From an uncultured archaeon (GTDB lineage Archaea > Thermoproteota > Nitrososphaeria > Nitrososphaerales > Nitrosopumilaceae): DNA of 6,464 nt. The translations under genes and the position numbers were made by a program. Below the pieces are notes generated by a model. That model was not told the origin of the DNA, searched no databases, and saw only the letters and a list, made by a program, of their open reading frames with translations. The stretch spans positions 1 through 6,464 of the forward strand of contig CATMRH010000067.1 of the NCBI GenBank assembly GCA_950073955.1, given 5' to 3'. Positions 5,440 through 6,464 of this stretch are shown here, piece by piece (position 1 is the first letter of the stretch; each line of letters starts with the position of its first letter).

Positions 5440-6372
5440 ATGGGTTTTGATGAGTCTGTTTTAATTTGTGATGAAGTCGATCCAATACTAAACAAAATTT
5501 TAGTAGACAACGGTTTGAAAGTTTCTTATGAACCAACGATTACTGCTGAACAAATCCAAGAAACAATAGGACAGTACAATATTGTAATTGTTAGAAGCAG
5601 AACAAAACTAACTAAAGAATTAATTGAAAAAGCAGATAATTGTAAAATTATTGCACGTGTTGGTGTTGGACTTGATAATATAGATGAAGAAGCAGCAAAA
5701 ACAAAAAACATTCGTGTAATTAATGCAGTAGAAGGTGCAATGAATGCAGTTGCTGAATTAGTTTTAGGATTAATGTTGTCTTTGGCAAGACAGACTGCTA
5801 GAGGTGATCGAGAAATTAGAAATGGAAATTGGCTTAAGAAAGAACTCAAGGGAACAGAACTTCGAGGAAAATATCTCGGAATTATTGGTTTAGGAAATAT
5901 TGGAAAAAGATTGGGAAGACTTGCACGTGCACTTAACATGAATATTATTGGATATGATGTAATTCCTATTGATGAAGAATTCTCAAAAGAAGTCGGTTTA
6001 CTGAAAGCTGACTTGAATACACTTTTGCAAAGTTCTGATTATATCTCAATACATGTTCCATTGTTAGATTCTACATATCATCTTCTAGATGCTCAAAAAA
6101 TGTCTACAATGAAAAAAACTGCAAAAATTATCAACACATCAAGAGGCGGAGTCGTTGATGAAGATGCTCTGTATGATGCACTCAAAAATGGTACTTTGGG
6201 TGGTGCGGCTTTGGATGTATTTGAAAAAGAACCAGCAACTGGAAACAAATTGGCAGAACTAGACAATGTAATTTTAACACCGCACATTGGTGCTCAAACA
6301 AAAGAGGCACAATCTTTGGCTGCAAATGTAATTGCTGAAAAGATTATCCAAATACTTCGAGGCGTAATCTAG
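5440..6372 (+). CDS. serA: D-3-phosphoglycerate dehydrogenase, short form without regulatory domain
   Basis: The 310-residue protein is a D-isomer-specific 2-hydroxyacid dehydrogenase. It has the substrate-domain motif RVGVGLDNID (73-82), the NAD-binding loop GLGNIG (150-155) followed by Asp173 at the end of the second strand, the INTSRGG segment with active-site Arg235 (231-237), Glu264 (FEKEP) and His282 (PHIGA). These are the family's Arg/Glu/His catalytic set. The best match is SerA, which oxidises 3-phosphoglycerate to 3-phosphohydroxypyruvate, the first step of serine synthesis. The protein ends right after the catalytic domains, so the ACT domain that gives serine feedback in longer SerA proteins is absent. 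Glyoxylate/hydroxypyruvate reductases share the same motifs and cannot be excluded by eye. The start is supported by the promoter spacing and by alignment of the first strand (VLICDEV). Cytoplasmic. Confidence 0.85.
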   Translation: MGFDESVLICDEVDPILNKILVDNGLKVSYEPTITAEQIQETIGQYNIVIVRSRTKLTKELIEKADNCKIIARVGVGLDNIDEEAAKTKNIRVINAVEGAMNAVAELVLGLMLSLARQTARGDREIRNGNWLKKELKGTELRGKYLGIIGLGNIGKRLGRLARALNMNIIGYDVIPIDEEFSKEVGLLKADLNTLLQSSDYISIHVPLLDSTYHLLDAQKMSTMKKTAKIINTSRGGVVDEDALYDALKNGTLGGAALDVFEKEPATGNKLAELDNVILTPHIGAQTKEAQSLAANVIAEKIIQILRGVI

Positions 6373-6420
6373 CTTTTTCGTAGAATTTCTACCTGAACTT
6401 TAAAAATAAGCAAAAAAGCT
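6371..6420 (+). terminator. Weak terminator candidate after serA
   Basis: AGCTTTTT (6371-6378) includes a T5 run overlapping and following the serA stop. It is complementary to AAAAAGCT (6413-6420), giving an 8-base stem with a 34-base loop. The T5 run alone is a modest archaeal termination signal. The long-range pairing is unconvincing without conservation. Confidence 0.3.
6398..6408 (+). promoter_or_regulatory. TATA-like element possibly serving a gene beyond the right edge
   Basis: CTTTAAAAATA resembles the archaeal TATA consensus. A start site would fall near 6430, leaving at least 30 bases of leader within the window. I see no start codon, tRNA or family-like peptide in 6373-6464 in either orientation that I can support. 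Confidence 0.25.
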
Positions 6421-6464
6421 TGACTTGTCCGTGATTTATTATCGTCTCATTCTTTTTAACACCA

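Noticed and set aside
5163..5510. 115-codon minus-strand ORF across the nirK end and serA start
   Set aside because: It overlaps two well-supported genes, crosses a terminator and a promoter, and its product has no family-like features.
5526..5939. 137-codon minus-strand ORF inside serA
   Set aside because: It is antisense to the conserved serA motifs, and its Ser/Ile-rich product is what the reverse complement of such a gene gives.
6421..6464. Possible tRNA end (ACACCA) or the tail of a minus-strand gene at the right edge
   Set aside because: No T-arm or acceptor pairing is visible. A minus-strand frame giving VLKRMRR then stop (6462-6439) is too short to support, though a convergent gene beyond the edge remains possible.

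Overview
The window is AT-rich chromosomal DNA that looks like a marine-type ammonia-oxidising archaeon (Nitrososphaerota/Thaumarchaeota, Nitrosopumilus-like). The reasons are a thaumarchaeal-type copper nitrite reductase with all its copper ligands, a strongly divergent FtsZ-like tubulin homologue, an archaeal/eukaryotic-type MiaB-like methylthiotransferase, and archaeal promoter architecture (TATA boxes about 27 bases ahead of start codons, no strong Shine-Dalgarno, oligo-T terminators). Species cannot be fixed from the sequence. From memory, the same gene order occurs around nirK and ftsZ in Nitrosopumilus maritimus, which should be verified.

Layout. (1) Bases 1-152, plus strand: the 3' end of a truncated gene whose tail is a perfect 30-base tandem repeat encoding a Lys/Pro/Glu/Ala decapeptide. 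(2) Bases 188-3846, minus strand: in transcription order, a class II fumarase/aspartase-family lyase, a radical-SAM tRNA methylthiotransferase 3 bases further on, then after a 74-base gap the FtsZ-like gene, which ends convergently against gene 1. The 74-base gap holds a perfect palindrome and a long imperfect inverted repeat that covers the likely ftsZ TATA box. (3) Bases 3959-5374, plus strand: nirK, divergent from the lyase across 112 bases that contain its promoter and two small dyads. (4) Bases 5440-6372, plus strand: a short SerA-type D-3-phosphoglycerate dehydrogenase with its own promoter, also predicted leaderless. (5) Bases 6373-6464: no supported gene; a possible terminator and a TATA-like element.

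The genes do not form one pathway. NirK belongs to the nitrogen-oxide chemistry of ammonia oxidation outside the membrane. The lyase (fumarate) and SerA (serine synthesis) are central metabolism, the methylthiotransferase is tRNA maturation, and the FtsZ-like protein is a tubulin-superfamily member of uncertain role in a lineage that divides with the Cdv machinery. I found no convincing new multi-gene system. The points most worth follow-up are the FtsZ homologue with eroded GTPase motifs and its dyad-rich promoter, NirK's Met/Asp-rich insert inside or next to its export signal and its enlarged type 1 copper loop, and the freshly amplified repeat tail at the left edge.
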